From positions 1-64,000 of the forward strand of contig CALQIT020000008.1 in NCBI GenBank assembly GCA_943330705.2: a stretch of 64,000 nucleotides of DNA, read 5' to 3'. The stretch comes from Streptomyces griseus (GTDB lineage: Bacteria > Bdellovibrionota > Bdellovibrionia > Bdellovibrionales > Bdellovibrionaceae). The number at the start of each line of letters is the position of its first letter. Position 1 is the stretch's first letter. Shown here piece after piece: positions 16,988-25,608 of this stretch. Made by a program: the position numbers and the translations under genes. The notes beneath the pieces were generated by a model. It did not search any database, was not told where the DNA came from, and saw only the letters and a list, made by a program, of their open reading frames with translations.

Positions 16988-17479
16988 CTATTTCAACTCT
17001 TCCTTTATTTTTGAGCGGATGAGTTCTAGCCCTTTGTCATCAGTTCCTCGGACTCTTAGCAGAATCTCGCCTTTTTTGCTGACGAGGAAGGTTGTCGGAA
17101 TGGCTTTTATTTCTAGGGTGCGCTTGAAATCTAAAGTTTTATCGATTGTGTAAAGAAAGGGAGCCTTATTCTTCTTTATGTATCCTTCGGCTTCGGATAT
17201 TTCCGAATCAAGGCTGACTGCCAAGATTTCAAGACCCTTGCCATGAAAGTCGTCGTAGAGCTTCCTGTAAAATGGCAGGGCATCTTCACAGGGACCACAC
17301 CAACTTGCCCAGAAATCAATAACAGTAAGTTTTCCTTCAATGTCTTTATTGGTAACTAGCTGAGTATTCAGCAAGCGAGGAAGACTAAATTGCGGGATAC
17401 TTTCACTAACTGTCTTCTTGTCAGAGGCAGCACTAAGCTTTAAGAGGCCAGTCAGTATAATAAAAATTGGTATTCTCAT
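16988..17479 (-). CDS. TlpA/ResA-type periplasmic thioredoxin
   Basis: A 163-residue thiol-disulfide oxidoreductase with an N-terminal signal peptide (MRIPIFIILTGLLKLSAAS), the active site ASWCGPCEDALPFY, and the cis-Pro loop KAIPTTFLVSKKGEI. This is the TlpA/ResA pattern, usually reducing or isomerising extracytoplasmic thiols. The gene immediately downstream encodes the Cys-rich lipoprotein, so keeping its cysteines reduced is an attractive role (inference). Confidence 0.9.
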   Translation of the reverse strand: MRIPIFIILTGLLKLSAASDKKTVSESIPQFSLPRLLNTQLVTNKDIEGKLTVIDFWASWCGPCEDALPFYRKLYDDFHGKGLEILAVSLDSEISEAEGYIKKNKAPFLYTIDKTLDFKRTLEIKAIPTTFLVSKKGEILLRVRGTDDKGLELIRSKIKEELK

Positions 17480-17760
17480 GGGCCACCTGCTTTAGGCCTC
17501 ATAGGTTAATCGACATTTTTTGTGTAGGCAAACATTCGCACATTGTTGACTGTACCATCTTGAAAATTGGTATTTAATTTGCATTGTTAAAGGAAGATTT
17601 TTTTGCAATTTTATCACTGACCAGCCAGGAGTTTAGCTACCACTTACTGTGTTAATAAATCCTGTGTAAGTAACTTGGTCGTTGGTTGAAAAGTTTGCGA
17701 AGCTGGCGGCCTTCCGCCCAGGCTAGTCTAGGCGTTCAATAAAAGCCTCCGAACTGTCTC

Positions 17761-17808
17761 AAAAAGACCCCATTTATAGACTAAAATTGTCTTAAAAAGG
17801 GGGCATTT
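17761..17808. repeat. Degenerate inverted repeat preceding an ATPase remnant
   Basis: Left arm aaaaagaccccattta (17761-17776) and right arm taaaaagggggcattt (17793-17808) form a loose inverted repeat, 10 of 16 positions. The arms resemble those upstream of the ATPase genes at 19397 (AAAATGACCC ... GGGCTATTTT) and 50309 (AAAATACCCCCC ... GGGGGGTATTTT). The ATPase fragment begins directly after it. Confidence 0.5.
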
Positions 17809-17810
17809 GT

Positions 17811-18059
17811 GTTCATCAGAAGGGCCTGGATTTAATTCGTCAGTATATGTTTATCGGTGGAATGCCTGAAGCTATAAGTAAAAGCCTTGAATCTTCGATG
17901 GAAGAAGTGTCGATAGTGCATTCGCAGATTTTACAAACTTATCAAGCTGATTTTGTGAAGTATGCCAAAAAAAATCATTTGCAAAAGATTCAGAGTGTCT
18001 TCCGTTACACGTTTCTACATCCTTGCCAGAAAATAAAGCTATCTAATATTTCAAATTTA
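17811..18059 (+). pseudogene. Internal fragment of an AAA/DUF4143 ATPase
   Basis: The frame reads HQKGLDLIRQYMFIGGMPEA, then a helical segment with IVHSQILQTYQADFVKYAKK and KIQSVFRY. The intact ATPase at 48981-50309 has the corresponding FLYIGGMPEAVKTYVE, IIQTYRDDFPKYAKH and LQQIFEKI. P-loop and Walker B are missing upstream, and homology ends before the convergent beta-barrel gene. The leader repeat joins almost directly to the middle of the gene, so an internal deletion is inferred. Confidence 0.75.
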
Positions 18060-18641
18060 GAAAGTACCGATCACACCAATCTCGGTTCCTTTTTCTTTTA
18101 ATTCAACGAAGGCTTCGTCGATAGATCCAGATTGGTTCATTTCAGTGTATCCTAGATCCAAGCCAAAGTTTTTAGTCAATTGAATACCCAACCCGCCTTG
18201 GAAACCAAGAACTGGGTTTAGTCTGGTTGAGTTCCATCCGCTAGTCATTTTGCTGAGATTCAGACCACCTTTGATATTCACCGTCTTGTTGAAAGCATAG
18301 GCTAGGTTGCCATCAGCTCGGACTAAACCCGTTGTCGTACCATTATTTTTAATGTCCATGTGGGTGAAGTTTGAACTCCATCCCAATTCTTGAAATGGCA
18401 AACTTGCATATCCAAGCGACAAACCAAGAGCAGAGTCCAATGTTTCGCTGCTAGCTGAAGCGAATCCTTTATAAGAAGCCTTCATCTCCGCGCTAAGCAT
18501 TGGCTTTACGATTGCAACTCGAAATCCGCTGGTGGAAATTCTTTCGTCAACAACAGACACTTTTGTCGGTGATGAACTTTGACCAAAGGATGTAGCAGCG
18601 AACAATGCCGTAACTGGAAGTGCTGACAGATTCTTTTTCAT
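18057..18641 (-). CDS. Small outer-membrane beta-barrel-like protein
   Basis: A 194-residue protein with signal peptide MKKNLSALPVTALFAATSFG. The mature part alternates polar and hydrophobic residues in amphipathic strands ending in aromatic-rich turns (ALGLSLGYASLPFQELGW, LNPVLGFQGGLGIQLTKNFG, LDLGYTEM) and ends GVIGTF. The C-terminal Phe is typical of outer-membrane barrels. It resembles OmpA/OmpX-like 8-stranded barrels, but no exact family is claimed. The start at 18641 is set by the signal peptide. The open frame extends upstream through the 30-base repeat but is not coding there. Confidence 0.7.
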   Translation of the reverse strand: MKKNLSALPVTALFAATSFGQSSSPTKVSVVDERISTSGFRVAIVKPMLSAEMKASYKGFASASSETLDSALGLSLGYASLPFQELGWSSNFTHMDIKNNGTTTGLVRADGNLAYAFNKTVNIKGGLNLSKMTSGWNSTRLNPVLGFQGGLGIQLTKNFGLDLGYTEMNQSGSIDEAFVELKEKGTEIGVIGTF

Positions 18642-18793
18642 TTTTTTCGCTTTCTGCGGATTTCGTTCCAGGTAGTCAGTTTGCACTTTCCACACTATAG
18701 CTCGATTCATTAAATTGATACGACGTAGTGTCGGAGGGCATAGAAAGTGTTCCACGACGTTCCACCAACGGGCGTATGACACTTCATCTTGCT

Positions 18794-18823
18794 GTGGATG
18801 GATGCAAAAAAGCTGGGGACCAC
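18794..18823 (+). repeat. 30-base dispersed repeat, copy 2
   Basis: Second copy of the element at 15129-15158 (two mismatches). It runs directly into the HigB-like remnant in frame. Confidence 0.6.
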
Positions 18824-18908
18824 TATCCATAAAACCTCAGGTTGGAGAATCACTTTTCGATTTGAACAAAGTGAATTTACAGATATTAAAGTTGAAGATT
18901 ATCATTAG
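18798..18908 (+). pseudogene. HigB-like toxin, truncated
   Basis: The frame reads MDAKKLGTTIHKTSGWRITF followed by RFEQSEFTDIKVEDYH and a TAG. The WRI-F-F ... D-E-DYH ending is the hallmark C-terminus of RelE-fold HigB toxins. The N-terminal half with the catalytic helices is missing. The intact higA follows ten bases after the stop, so the toxin is dead while the antitoxin remains. Confidence 0.7.
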
Positions 18909-18917
18909 GAGGAACTG

Positions 18918-19226
18918 ATGGAAAAATATCCTAAAAAAAGACCCACAAGAAAGCCTTCTCATCCTGGCGAGATATTAAAGAGTCTTTGGCTTGATGAGCT
19001 AGGTTACAGCCAGTCTCATTTTGCAGACCTGCTTGTGGCGGCATCAGGTGGATTATCAAAAAAATCAACGATGCAAACTAAGCTCAATGAAGTCATTAGC
19101 GGCAAAAGAGCCATTAGCGCAGAGTTTGCCGTTCTTATTAGTAAAGTCCTTAAGAGTAGTCCCAAAATGTGGATGAACCTGCAGGTTCAACTTGATATTT
19201 GGGAAGCGGAAGAAAAAGTGGCCTAA
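18918..19226 (+). CDS. higA: HigA-type antitoxin (XRE family)
   Basis: A 102-residue HTH protein with the HigA signature HPGEILKSLWLDELGYSQSH, the helix-turn-helix ADLLVAASGG...KLNEVISGKRAISAEFAVLISKVL, and WMNLQVQLDIWEAEE at the end. AGGAGG precedes the ATG. In intact systems it neutralises HigB and represses its own operon. Here the upstream HigB is truncated, so HigA may persist as an orphan repressor or anti-addiction factor (inference). Confidence 0.9.
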   Translation: MEKYPKKRPTRKPSHPGEILKSLWLDELGYSQSHFADLLVAASGGLSKKSTMQTKLNEVISGKRAISAEFAVLISKVLKSSPKMWMNLQVQLDIWEAEEKVA

Positions 19227-19330
19227 TTTGTTTTGGATACGTCGGGAAATACCGATTTACCTGCGTACTCTTCTAGATAGGCTATCTAATTTCCAAGACG
19301 ATTTTGGCTGACTCATTGACAGATAATATG

Positions 19331-19390
19331 AAAATGACCCACTTACTAGTCTGTTTTTCTTGATTTTGACCTAGTATAGTGGGCTATTTT
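19331..19390. repeat. Inverted repeat upstream of a truncated ATPase gene
   Basis: Left arm 19331-19351 begins aaaatgacccactta. Right arm 19368-19390 ends tatagtgggctatttt. They pair imperfectly with a 16-base spacer. The ATG of the ATPase follows seven bases later, so the right arm overlaps the likely leader or ribosome-binding region. Its layout matches the perfect repeat upstream of the ATPase at 50309. Confidence 0.65.
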
Positions 19391-19396
19391 CACTTT

Positions 19397-19738
19397 ATGT
19401 TAGAACGCACTCTAAGTAAATCTTTAACTCATATAGTAGCCAAAACAAAAAAGAGCATCTTGCTTTTGGGCCCTCGTCAGGTCGGAAAAAGTACCTTAAT
19501 TCAAAGTCTAAATCCTGACTTGAAAGTGAATTTAGCCGAAGAAAAGGTATACCGTGATCATCTCAAAGATCCGGATCTCATTTCCAGACAAGTTTTGGCT
19601 CTAAAAAACGGCGTAATTTTTATTGACGAAATTCAAAGAATTCCCTCACTCCTGAATACCATTCAAGCCATCTTAGACGAAAAAAAGAAATATATTTTTA
19701 TTTTAACCGGCTCGTCTGCACGTAAACAGTCCGCATGA
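19397..19738 (+). pseudogene. AAA/DUF4143 ATPase, N-terminal half only
   Basis: A 113-residue product starts MLERTLSKSL and keeps Walker A LLGPRQVGKSTL, Walker B GVIFIDEIQRIP and sensor-1-like ILTGSSARK, then stops at once (KQSA). The family is normally about 380-450 residues with a C-terminal DUF4143 region, so about 70% is missing. The frame stops exactly where an XRE antitoxin fragment begins (ATGA overlap at 19735-19738), marking a deletion or recombination junction. The start at 19397 is preferred to an in-frame ATG at 19379 that lies inside the inverted repeat. Confidence 0.8.
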
Positions 19739-19863
19739 GGGCTGATCTGACTCAAGCCGAACTCGCAAATTTAATTGGTACAACTCAAAGCGTGATTGCT
19801 CGGATTGCTGCTGCTTGCGGAGCCCATTTTGAGTTTGGGTTTATTTTTTTGAAGGTGAGGTAA
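19735..19863 (+). pseudogene. XRE antitoxin remnant with internal deletion
   Basis: The frame reads MRADLTQAELANLIGTTQSV, then IARIAAACGAHFEFGF and ends at TAA 19861. These are helix 2-3 of an XRE domain and the usual C-terminal R-I-A-A-A-x-G-A-H-x-E segment, with the roughly 15 residues in between lost. It overlaps the ATPase stop. Its cognate RelE/HigB-like toxin is absent. Confidence 0.65.
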
Positions 19864-20038
19864 GGGGCTTAACTAGAGCGCGATAGGCTGGAAACTTTTG
19901 ACCGCTATCAGAGCTTCTGGCGAGCTATTGAGTGCCTATCGCAAAGAGGCCGAAAAGCTTGAAAAAGCCTTGCGGGTTAAGGCAGGCTAAAAGTCTGCAT
20001 ATGCACATTACTCCCGGCCACTGGACTTAGCAGACATT

Positions 20039-20341
20039 TTGCTTATAGCGCGGGTTAAATATTCACAATATACCTGCAAAGACTACCGTGAAAAGCTCAG
20101 GCTCGTAGGAATCCTTGCAAGCATGTCTAGGAAAGGAAATTGTTGGGACAGCGCCCACTGCGAAAGCTTTTTTCATTCGTTAAAAACAGAACTGGTCTAT
20201 CGAAGACATTTCAAAACCCGAGAAGAAGCACGGCAAGCTATCTTCGAGTGGATTGAAGTTTGGTACAACCGTCAACGACTGCACTCGGCTTTGGAATACA
20301 TGAGTCCGATTGATTATGAAAACTTGGCACTAGCCGGGTAA
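20039..20341 (+). pseudogene. IS3-family transposase OrfB, C-terminal fragment
   Basis: The frame keeps SQYTCKDYREKL, SMSRKGNCWDSAHCESFFHS (with the catalytic Glu of the DDE triad), LKTELVYRRHFKTREEARQA and WYNRQRLHSALEYMSPIDYE, all standard for IS3-type integrase-core transposases. The first two catalytic acidic residues and OrfA are missing, so it cannot transpose. Confidence 0.85.
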
Positions 20342-20368
20342 ATTTTGTGTCTACTTTTTCGGGGGAAG
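20039..20368 (+). mobile_element. IS3-family insertion sequence, right-end relic
   Basis: Includes the transposase fragment and, five bases after its stop, the terminal sequence tgtgtctactttttcggggg (20346-20365), a typical IS3-family right end. No left end is seen in the 600 bases to the left, so the element is a deletion relic bordering the accessory zone. Confidence 0.65.
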
Positions 20369-20539
20369 AGCAAATTGCTGAATGCAGGCCCAAAGTACCG
20401 TCCTCTGGCTGTCCGACGCCTAGCTTCTAAAAGCTAAATGGACCTTCAGTGACAGCGCGAAACTCGAGTTGCCGGACCGGAAATGACTGTGTCAATATAT
20501 GAGGGCAGATTCACTCACAAACAGATATCCGAGGTCGGC

Positions 20540-21919
20540 ATGTCAAAGCTTGTAACCAAAAATCCGTATACTCAAGAAGTCACTGGGGAATTTGAATTTG
20601 ATTCCTTTGAGCAAGCCAAAAAAAAGGTCTCAGCTCTCAGCGAGGGGCAAAAGGCATGGTCGCAAATGACCGTGAAAGATCGTCTCGGGAAAGTGAAGGA
20701 GGCGTTAAGCTATTTCGATAAAAACCGTGAACAAATTGCAATGGATATCTGCGAACAAATGGGAAGACCTTTGCATCATTCCCATGGCGAGATAAAGGGA
20801 TTTTTTGAACGGGCCGAATATCTTTGCAGCATTGCAGAAGCAACTCTGGCACCAGATATTATGAGTGACAAGCCCGGCTTTGAACGTTCGATTGAGCATG
20901 TCCCACTCGGAGTCATTTTTGTTATTTCAGCATGGAATTTTCCACTTTTGATCACCGCGAACTCGGTCGTGCCTGCACTTATCGCTGGCAACACTGTCTT
21001 GTTAAAACACTCCAGTCTGACCCCGAAAATTGGACGTCACTTTGAGAATGCCTTTGGCCGCTTGGGTGGTCTACAAGTCCTATCGCAAACCATTATCGAT
21101 CACGGAATTACCGGCAAAGTTATCGAAGAACTTCCTGTCAACCACGTGGTTTTCACAGGTTCAGTTTCTGGAGGCAAAAGTATTTTAAAGCACACTAGCC
21201 AAAAATTTATGATGCCAGCTCTAGAGCTGGGCGGAAAAGACGCCGCCTATGTTCATAAAGATGCCGACATTCAATTCGCAGTTGAAACGGTCGTCGACGG
21301 AGCCATGTTCAATGCCGGCCAAAGTTGCTGTGGAATGGAAAGAGCCTATGTTCACAAAGACGTCTACGAAGACTTTGTAGCTCGAGCCAAGAAACTAATT
21401 GAAACCTATAAAATGGGCGATCCAAAAAATGAATCCACAAGCCTCGGACCCTTGGCACAAGCAAAAAGTGCAGAAGAAATGCGCCAACAAGTTATTCAGG
21501 CCGAGCGCGCAGGCGCCAAAGTTTTAGTTGGCGGAAATTCAGAAGTTATTGGCAAAGGAACATTTTTTCAGGCCACTCTTTTGTCCGGCGTAAAAAATGA
21601 CATGAGCATTATGCAAGAGGAAAACTTTGGTCCCATTTTACCTGTCATGTCTGTCTCTGGTCTTGATGAGGCCATCCAACTTAACAATGATTCTCATTAC
21701 GGACTAACGGCAGCAATTTTCACTAAGGATATCGAAGTTGCCAAAAAATTTGCACACCAAGCCAATGTTGGTACCGTCTTCATGAATCGTTGCGACTACC
21801 TTGACCCTGCACTTCCGTGGACCGGAGTCAAAGACAGCGGTTGTGGATCGGCCCTTTCTAAGTATGGATTTTATCATTTAACTCGCCGTAAAGGCCTGCA
21901 CTTTAAAACAAAAATTTAA
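20540..21919 (+). CDS. NAD(P)-dependent aldehyde dehydrogenase
   Basis: A 459-residue ALDH. FVISAWNFPLL and the nearby KHSS form the cofactor site, FTGSVSGGKSI lies in the Rossmann region, LELGGKDAAYV carries the general-base Glu, and NAGQSCCGMERAYV holds the catalytic Cys. EENFGPILPV is also present. The start at 20540 has a GAGGT ribosome site and the family N-terminus. A longer frame to 20483 is unlikely. It heads an operon with a glutamine-synthetase-like ligase, an Fe-alcohol dehydrogenase and a class I amidotransferase. It probably oxidises a gamma-glutamylated aldehyde (compare PuuC), which is inference. Confidence 0.9.
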   Translation: MSKLVTKNPYTQEVTGEFEFDSFEQAKKKVSALSEGQKAWSQMTVKDRLGKVKEALSYFDKNREQIAMDICEQMGRPLHHSHGEIKGFFERAEYLCSIAEATLAPDIMSDKPGFERSIEHVPLGVIFVISAWNFPLLITANSVVPALIAGNTVLLKHSSLTPKIGRHFENAFGRLGGLQVLSQTIIDHGITGKVIEELPVNHVVFTGSVSGGKSILKHTSQKFMMPALELGGKDAAYVHKDADIQFAVETVVDGAMFNAGQSCCGMERAYVHKDVYEDFVARAKKLIETYKMGDPKNESTSLGPLAQAKSAEEMRQQVIQAERAGAKVLVGGNSEVIGKGTFFQATLLSGVKNDMSIMQEENFGPILPVMSVSGLDEAIQLNNDSHYGLTAAIFTKDIEVAKKFAHQANVGTVFMNRCDYLDPALPWTGVKDSGCGSALSKYGFYHLTRRKGLHFKTKI

Positions 21920-21945
21920 ACTAGATTCATGGCAAGAGGGTCAAT

Positions 21946-23319
21946 GTGAGCGAAGCAATAAAGCGAAAAATCAGCGGGTACAAAAAGAAGAATATTACCC
22001 GCGTGAAGTTGGCAGTCACAGATATCGACGGAGTGCTCAGGGGTAAATACATTGCTCTTGAAAAATTTGAATCCATTTTGAATGGCACCGGTGGATTCTG
22101 CGATTGTGTTTTGGGCTGGGACCTCCATGATCAGCTTTACGACAATGCCGCCTTTACCGGCTGGCATACAGCTTTCCCAGACGCACTATTTAAAGTGGAT
22201 TTAAGTACCGAAAGATTTTTACCGGATGAAAACGTCCCTTTTTTCCTGGCTGAATTTGTCGGCAAGGATGGAAAGTCAGAGCATCCTGTCTGTCCAAGAA
22301 ATGCCCTTAAGCGCGTTTTAAATAGAGCGAAAGACATGGACTTTGGAATCAACTTAGCCTTTGAATATGAATTCTTTCTGTTTGATGAAACTCCTCATTC
22401 AATCAGAGAAAAAAACTATACCAACTTAAAAACTTTCACTCCTGGCATGTTTGGCTATTCGATCATTCGAAACTCGGTGCATTCGGATCTGTATAATGAC
22501 TTCATGGATTACTGCCTTGATTTGGACATTCCAATTGAAGGCCTGCACTGTGAAACTGGCCCTGGCGTCTGGGAGGCAGCACTAAAATATGACGAAGCTC
22601 AACGTGCCGTCGACAAAGCCTCAATATTTAAAACATTCACTAAAGTTTATTTTCAAAAACGGGGCTTGATGCCCACGTTCATGGCCAGGTGGAATATAAA
22701 CTACCCTGGACAAAGCGGTCACATTCATCAGTCGCTATACAACTTGAAATCTAAAAAACCGCTTTTCTATGACAAAGCCGACCCTTTGGGAATGAGCGAA
22801 GTTATGCAAAGCTACGTGGCTGGGCAAGTGAAGTATATCAAATCATTTCTAGCTATGACTTCGCCAACCATCAATTCATACGCTCGATTGGTCAAGGGCT
22901 TTTGGGCACCCACCGCAGCCACTTGGGGAGTCGAGAATCGCACCACTGCCCTAAGAGTTATTCCAGGCAGTGAAAAATCACAAAGAGTTGAGTTTCGCGT
23001 TGGCTCGGCCGACGCCAACCCCTATCTGGCGGCGGCAGCAGTCATTGGAGCCGGTCTTCTCGGCATAGAAAAGGGGCTAAAGCTTGGCAAACCAGTAAAA
23101 GGCAATGCCTATGAGGTTCAAGAGTCCTTACCAGAAGCCGTACAATTCCCGACCAATCTACGCGACTCTGTGGGAAATCTAAAAGTATCTAAGGAAGCCC
23201 GCGACCTCTTTGGCAAAGAATTCGTAGAACATTTTATTTCCACTCGCGAGTGGGAAGTTCGTGAGTACGAAAGGGCAATTACTGATTGGCAGCTTAAACG
23301 TTATTTTGAGATTATCTAA
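21946..23319 (+). CDS. Glutamine-synthetase-like gamma-glutamylamide ligase
   Basis: A 457-residue member of the glutamine synthetase superfamily. Metal and glutamate-site motifs are visible: [46 protein letters not shown] and [17 protein letters not shown]. The lack of a C-terminal adenylylation loop and the [11 protein letters not shown]-terminus fit the PuuA/GlnA-like ligases that join glutamate to amines rather than ammonia. The GTG start has an AGAGGG site. The neighbours suggest the amine also bears an alcohol, as in the ethanolamine-using GlnA4 proposal, but the substrate is not proven. Confidence 0.88.
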   Translation: MSEAIKRKISGYKKKNITRVKLAVTDIDGVLRGKYIALEKFESILNGTGGFCDCVLGWDLHDQLYDNAAFTGWHTAFPDALFKVDLSTERFLPDENVPFFLAEFVGKDGKSEHPVCPRNALKRVLNRAKDMDFGINLAFEYEFFLFDETPHSIREKNYTNLKTFTPGMFGYSIIRNSVHSDLYNDFMDYCLDLDIPIEGLHCETGPGVWEAALKYDEAQRAVDKASIFKTFTKVYFQKRGLMPTFMARWNINYPGQSGHIHQSLYNLKSKKPLFYDKADPLGMSEVMQSYVAGQVKYIKSFLAMTSPTINSYARLVKGFWAPTAATWGVENRTTALRVIPGSEKSQRVEFRVGSADANPYLAAAAVIGAGLLGIEKGLKLGKPVKGNAYEVQESLPEAVQFPTNLRDSVGNLKVSKEARDLFGKEFVEHFISTREWEVREYERAITDWQLKRYFEII

Positions 23320-23336
23320 TTTCCCTGAGGAAACTA

Positions 23337-24488
23337 ATGAAACAATATAATTATCCGACCACAATTCTATACGGCGAAGGCGCTCTGCTAGAATCTGCAA
23401 AACGGATTAAGGCTTTAAATCTAAAGCACCCACTTTTGGTGACTGATAAAACCTTGGTCAAAGTCGGAATTGCTGAGCAGGTCATTAAGGTTTTTGCAAA
23501 CGAGGGCATCACGTGCGCTGTTTATGACGGCGTTCATCCAAACCCTATTGAAGACGATGTGGATGCCGGAGCCAAAATCTATCGGGCCGAAAAATGCGAC
23601 AGCGTCATCGCCCTTGGTGGTGGAAGTCCAATGGATGCCGCGAAAGTAATTATGCTCGCGGTGACCCACGAAGGTCCTTTGTCAAAATACGATGATGCTA
23701 TAGGCGGAGATAAATATATCACCAATCCGTTGCCTCCCCTTTTCGCAATCCCCACCACTGCCGGAACCGGCAGCGAAGTCGGCCGCGCTGGTGTCATCGT
23801 GATGCGGGCCACTAACGACAAAACAATATTTTTTCATCCGACAATGTTGCCAAAAATCGCAATTTTAGAACCGGCACTTACTGTTGGCTTACCAGCGGCC
23901 GTGACGGCAGCAACAGGAATTGATGCCTTTACCCACTGCCTCGAGGCCTATTTTTCTCCCGGCTTTCACCCGATGGCTGACGGAATTGCTTTCGAAGGCA
24001 TGCGCCTAGTTCTAAAAAATCTTCCAGTGGCGGTTAAGGATGGAAAAAATCTAGAGGCTCGAGGAGAAATGCTAGTGGCCGCATCCATGGGAGCCGCCGC
24101 ATTTCAAAAAGGCTTGGGCATGATTCATTCTTTGGCACATCCTTTGTCATCAGAGTGTGGACTGCACCACGGTTTAGCAAATGCCCTGATGCTGCCCAAA
24201 TCTGTGGAGTTTCTTGAAAATAGCAAACTCAACCAAGACCAAAAAGAGCGACTGGCCCGAGTGCAAAGTCTTTTTGCAGAAAAAGGACTAGCCAAAGCCA
24301 ATCTCTCAACTTCTTGCTTCGAATTCTTCAAGTCCCTTGGCGTTCAATTTGGACTCAGAAATCATGGCGTGCGTGAGGATCAAATCAATAAACTAGCGGA
24401 CAAAGCAATTAAAGACGGATGCCACCAAACGAATATGATTCCAGTGACTCGTGACCAACTCAAAGCTGTATTACAAGCGGGATTCTAG
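23337..24488 (+). CDS. Iron-containing alcohol dehydrogenase
   Basis: A 383-residue group III (Fe) alcohol dehydrogenase. [11 protein letters not shown] is the nucleotide site and [12 protein letters not shown] follows. Metal ligands lie in [12 protein letters not shown] and in [20 protein letters not shown], both complete. It starts 17 bases after the ligase with a TGAGGAAA site, and its stop overlaps the GTG of the amidotransferase by one base. In the context of the operon it would oxidise the hydroxyl of a gamma-glutamylated amino alcohol to the aldehyde used by the ALDH (inference). Confidence 0.92.
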   Translation: MKQYNYPTTILYGEGALLESAKRIKALNLKHPLLVTDKTLVKVGIAEQVIKVFANEGITCAVYDGVHPNPIEDDVDAGAKIYRAEKCDSVIALGGGSPMDAAKVIMLAVTHEGPLSKYDDAIGGDKYITNPLPPLFAIPTTAGTGSEVGRAGVIVMRATNDKTIFFHPTMLPKIAILEPALTVGLPAAVTAATGIDAFTHCLEAYFSPGFHPMADGIAFEGMRLVLKNLPVAVKDGKNLEARGEMLVAASMGAAAFQKGLGMIHSLAHPLSSECGLHHGLANALMLPKSVEFLENSKLNQDQKERLARVQSLFAEKGLAKANLSTSCFEFFKSLGVQFGLRNHGVREDQINKLADKAIKDGCHQTNMIPVTRDQLKAVLQAGF

Positions 24489-25216
24489 TGATTGGATTGC
24501 TGAACGCTTATCAACTTGAGAAAAATTCAGAACCCTATCAATTGCAATATGGGTCCATGTTTTTAAATTTTCTTAAGTCCGCTCTGCCAGGCCAAAAGGT
24601 AAAAACATATCTAGTGGCTTTGGGTGAACTTCCAAGTTCAGTCTCAGAATGTGACGGTTGGATCATTAGTGGAAGTCCAAAGGGTGTCTACGACAATGAT
24701 CCATGGATTGCAGCTTTGGGCGGATTTGTTCAAGAGATTGCACGGAAAAAAAAGCCGCTCATTGGTGTCTGTTTTGGTCACCAATTGGTGGCTCACTTTC
24801 TGGGCGGACGCACTGAAAAGTCACCAAAGGGATGGGGCGTTGGCGTTCGCAAGTTTGACCTCATCGCCCACAAACCTTGGATGAAGCCTGCGCTGAGCGA
24901 ATGTTCTTTGATTTTTAGTCACCAAGATCAGGTCGTGGCCCTTCCAAAAGGGGCTGAGCTTTTAGGTAAAGACGACTTCTGTCCCTATCCAATTTATAGT
25001 ATTGAGAATCACGTATTTTGCTTTCAAGGACATCCCGAGTTCACGCCAGAATTTGCCAAGGGCAGACTTGACGCTCGAGTAAAACTCATCGGCCAAGAGA
25101 CTTATGATCGAGCTGTTGAATCTTTAAACTCAAAAACCAAAGCAAATGACGTTGGCCAGTGGATGCGGAACTTCTTTCTACTTGGAGCGGCAGAAAATCA
25201 TCATCCGCGACGATAA
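24488..25216 (+). CDS. Class I glutamine amidotransferase-like hydrolase
   Basis: A 242-residue stand-alone amidotransferase fold. The nucleophile elbow is GVCFGHQLVAHFLGG and the His-Glu pair is in FQGHPEFTPEFA. The N-terminal DGWIISGSPKGVYDNDPW is the oxyanion-strand region. Proteins of this type (relatives of PuuD and of guaA-like amidases) hydrolyse gamma-glutamyl amides. As the last gene of the ALDH-ligase-ADH operon it most plausibly releases glutamate from the oxidised product. Its GTG start overlaps the upstream stop (TAGTG). Confidence 0.88.
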   Translation: MIGLLNAYQLEKNSEPYQLQYGSMFLNFLKSALPGQKVKTYLVALGELPSSVSECDGWIISGSPKGVYDNDPWIAALGGFVQEIARKKKPLIGVCFGHQLVAHFLGGRTEKSPKGWGVGVRKFDLIAHKPWMKPALSECSLIFSHQDQVVALPKGAELLGKDDFCPYPIYSIENHVFCFQGHPEFTPEFAKGRLDARVKLIGQETYDRAVESLNSKTKANDVGQWMRNFFLLGAAENHHPRR

Positions 25217-25246
25217 CGATGGTGGATTCCAAATACCGATTCCAGC

Positions 25247-25276
25247 ACATGCTTTAGCTTTACAGCTGAAGCATGT
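25247..25276 (+). terminator. Hairpin after the glutamylation operon
   Basis: acatgctttagct pairs with agctgaagcatgt (13 positions, one mismatch) around ttac, 30 bases after the last stop. No T-run follows, so a terminator or mRNA-stabilising hairpin are both possible. Confidence 0.4.
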
Positions 25277-25608
25277 CGTGGCGATGACTTTGCCCAGCAG
25301 CACTTCGATATGAATTTCGACAATTTTAATCAATCCGCAGACTAAAAAGTTTAGCTGCAATGGATTCGTGTATTCAAAATCTTGAAAAACACCCTCAGTA
25401 AATCAAAAGTACGTCGCAAATTTCAAAAGTCGATGAAATTCGTTGTATCCCTCTCTTCCATAAAATTTTCCGATGAGCCCCGAACCTTGTCGCCTCTCTT
25501 TTGGCTGAATGACCAATGCTATTATTTCACGCTCCACGAGCGCAGCTTAGCGCTATATTGGGCAATTGAAAACATTGGCATATTTTGCCTTAAGGACGGA
25601 TGCCACAA
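25277..25608. other. Intergenic region without a clear gene
   Basis: A 76-codon frame at 25382-25612 has no recognisable domain, atypical composition and a tail overlapping the cheX-REC gene end, so it is not called. Nothing else stands out. Confidence 0.5.

Noticed and set aside
16647-17153. 168-codon plus-strand frame opposite the Cys-rich lipoprotein and thioredoxin
   Set aside because: Antisense of the CC repeats and the thioredoxin gene, which both have signal peptides and known motifs on the minus strand.
18642-18830. Extension of the beta-barrel gene upstream of its signal peptide
   Set aside because: The region is the antisense of the HigB-like remnant and 30-base repeat, and the signal peptide starts at 18641.
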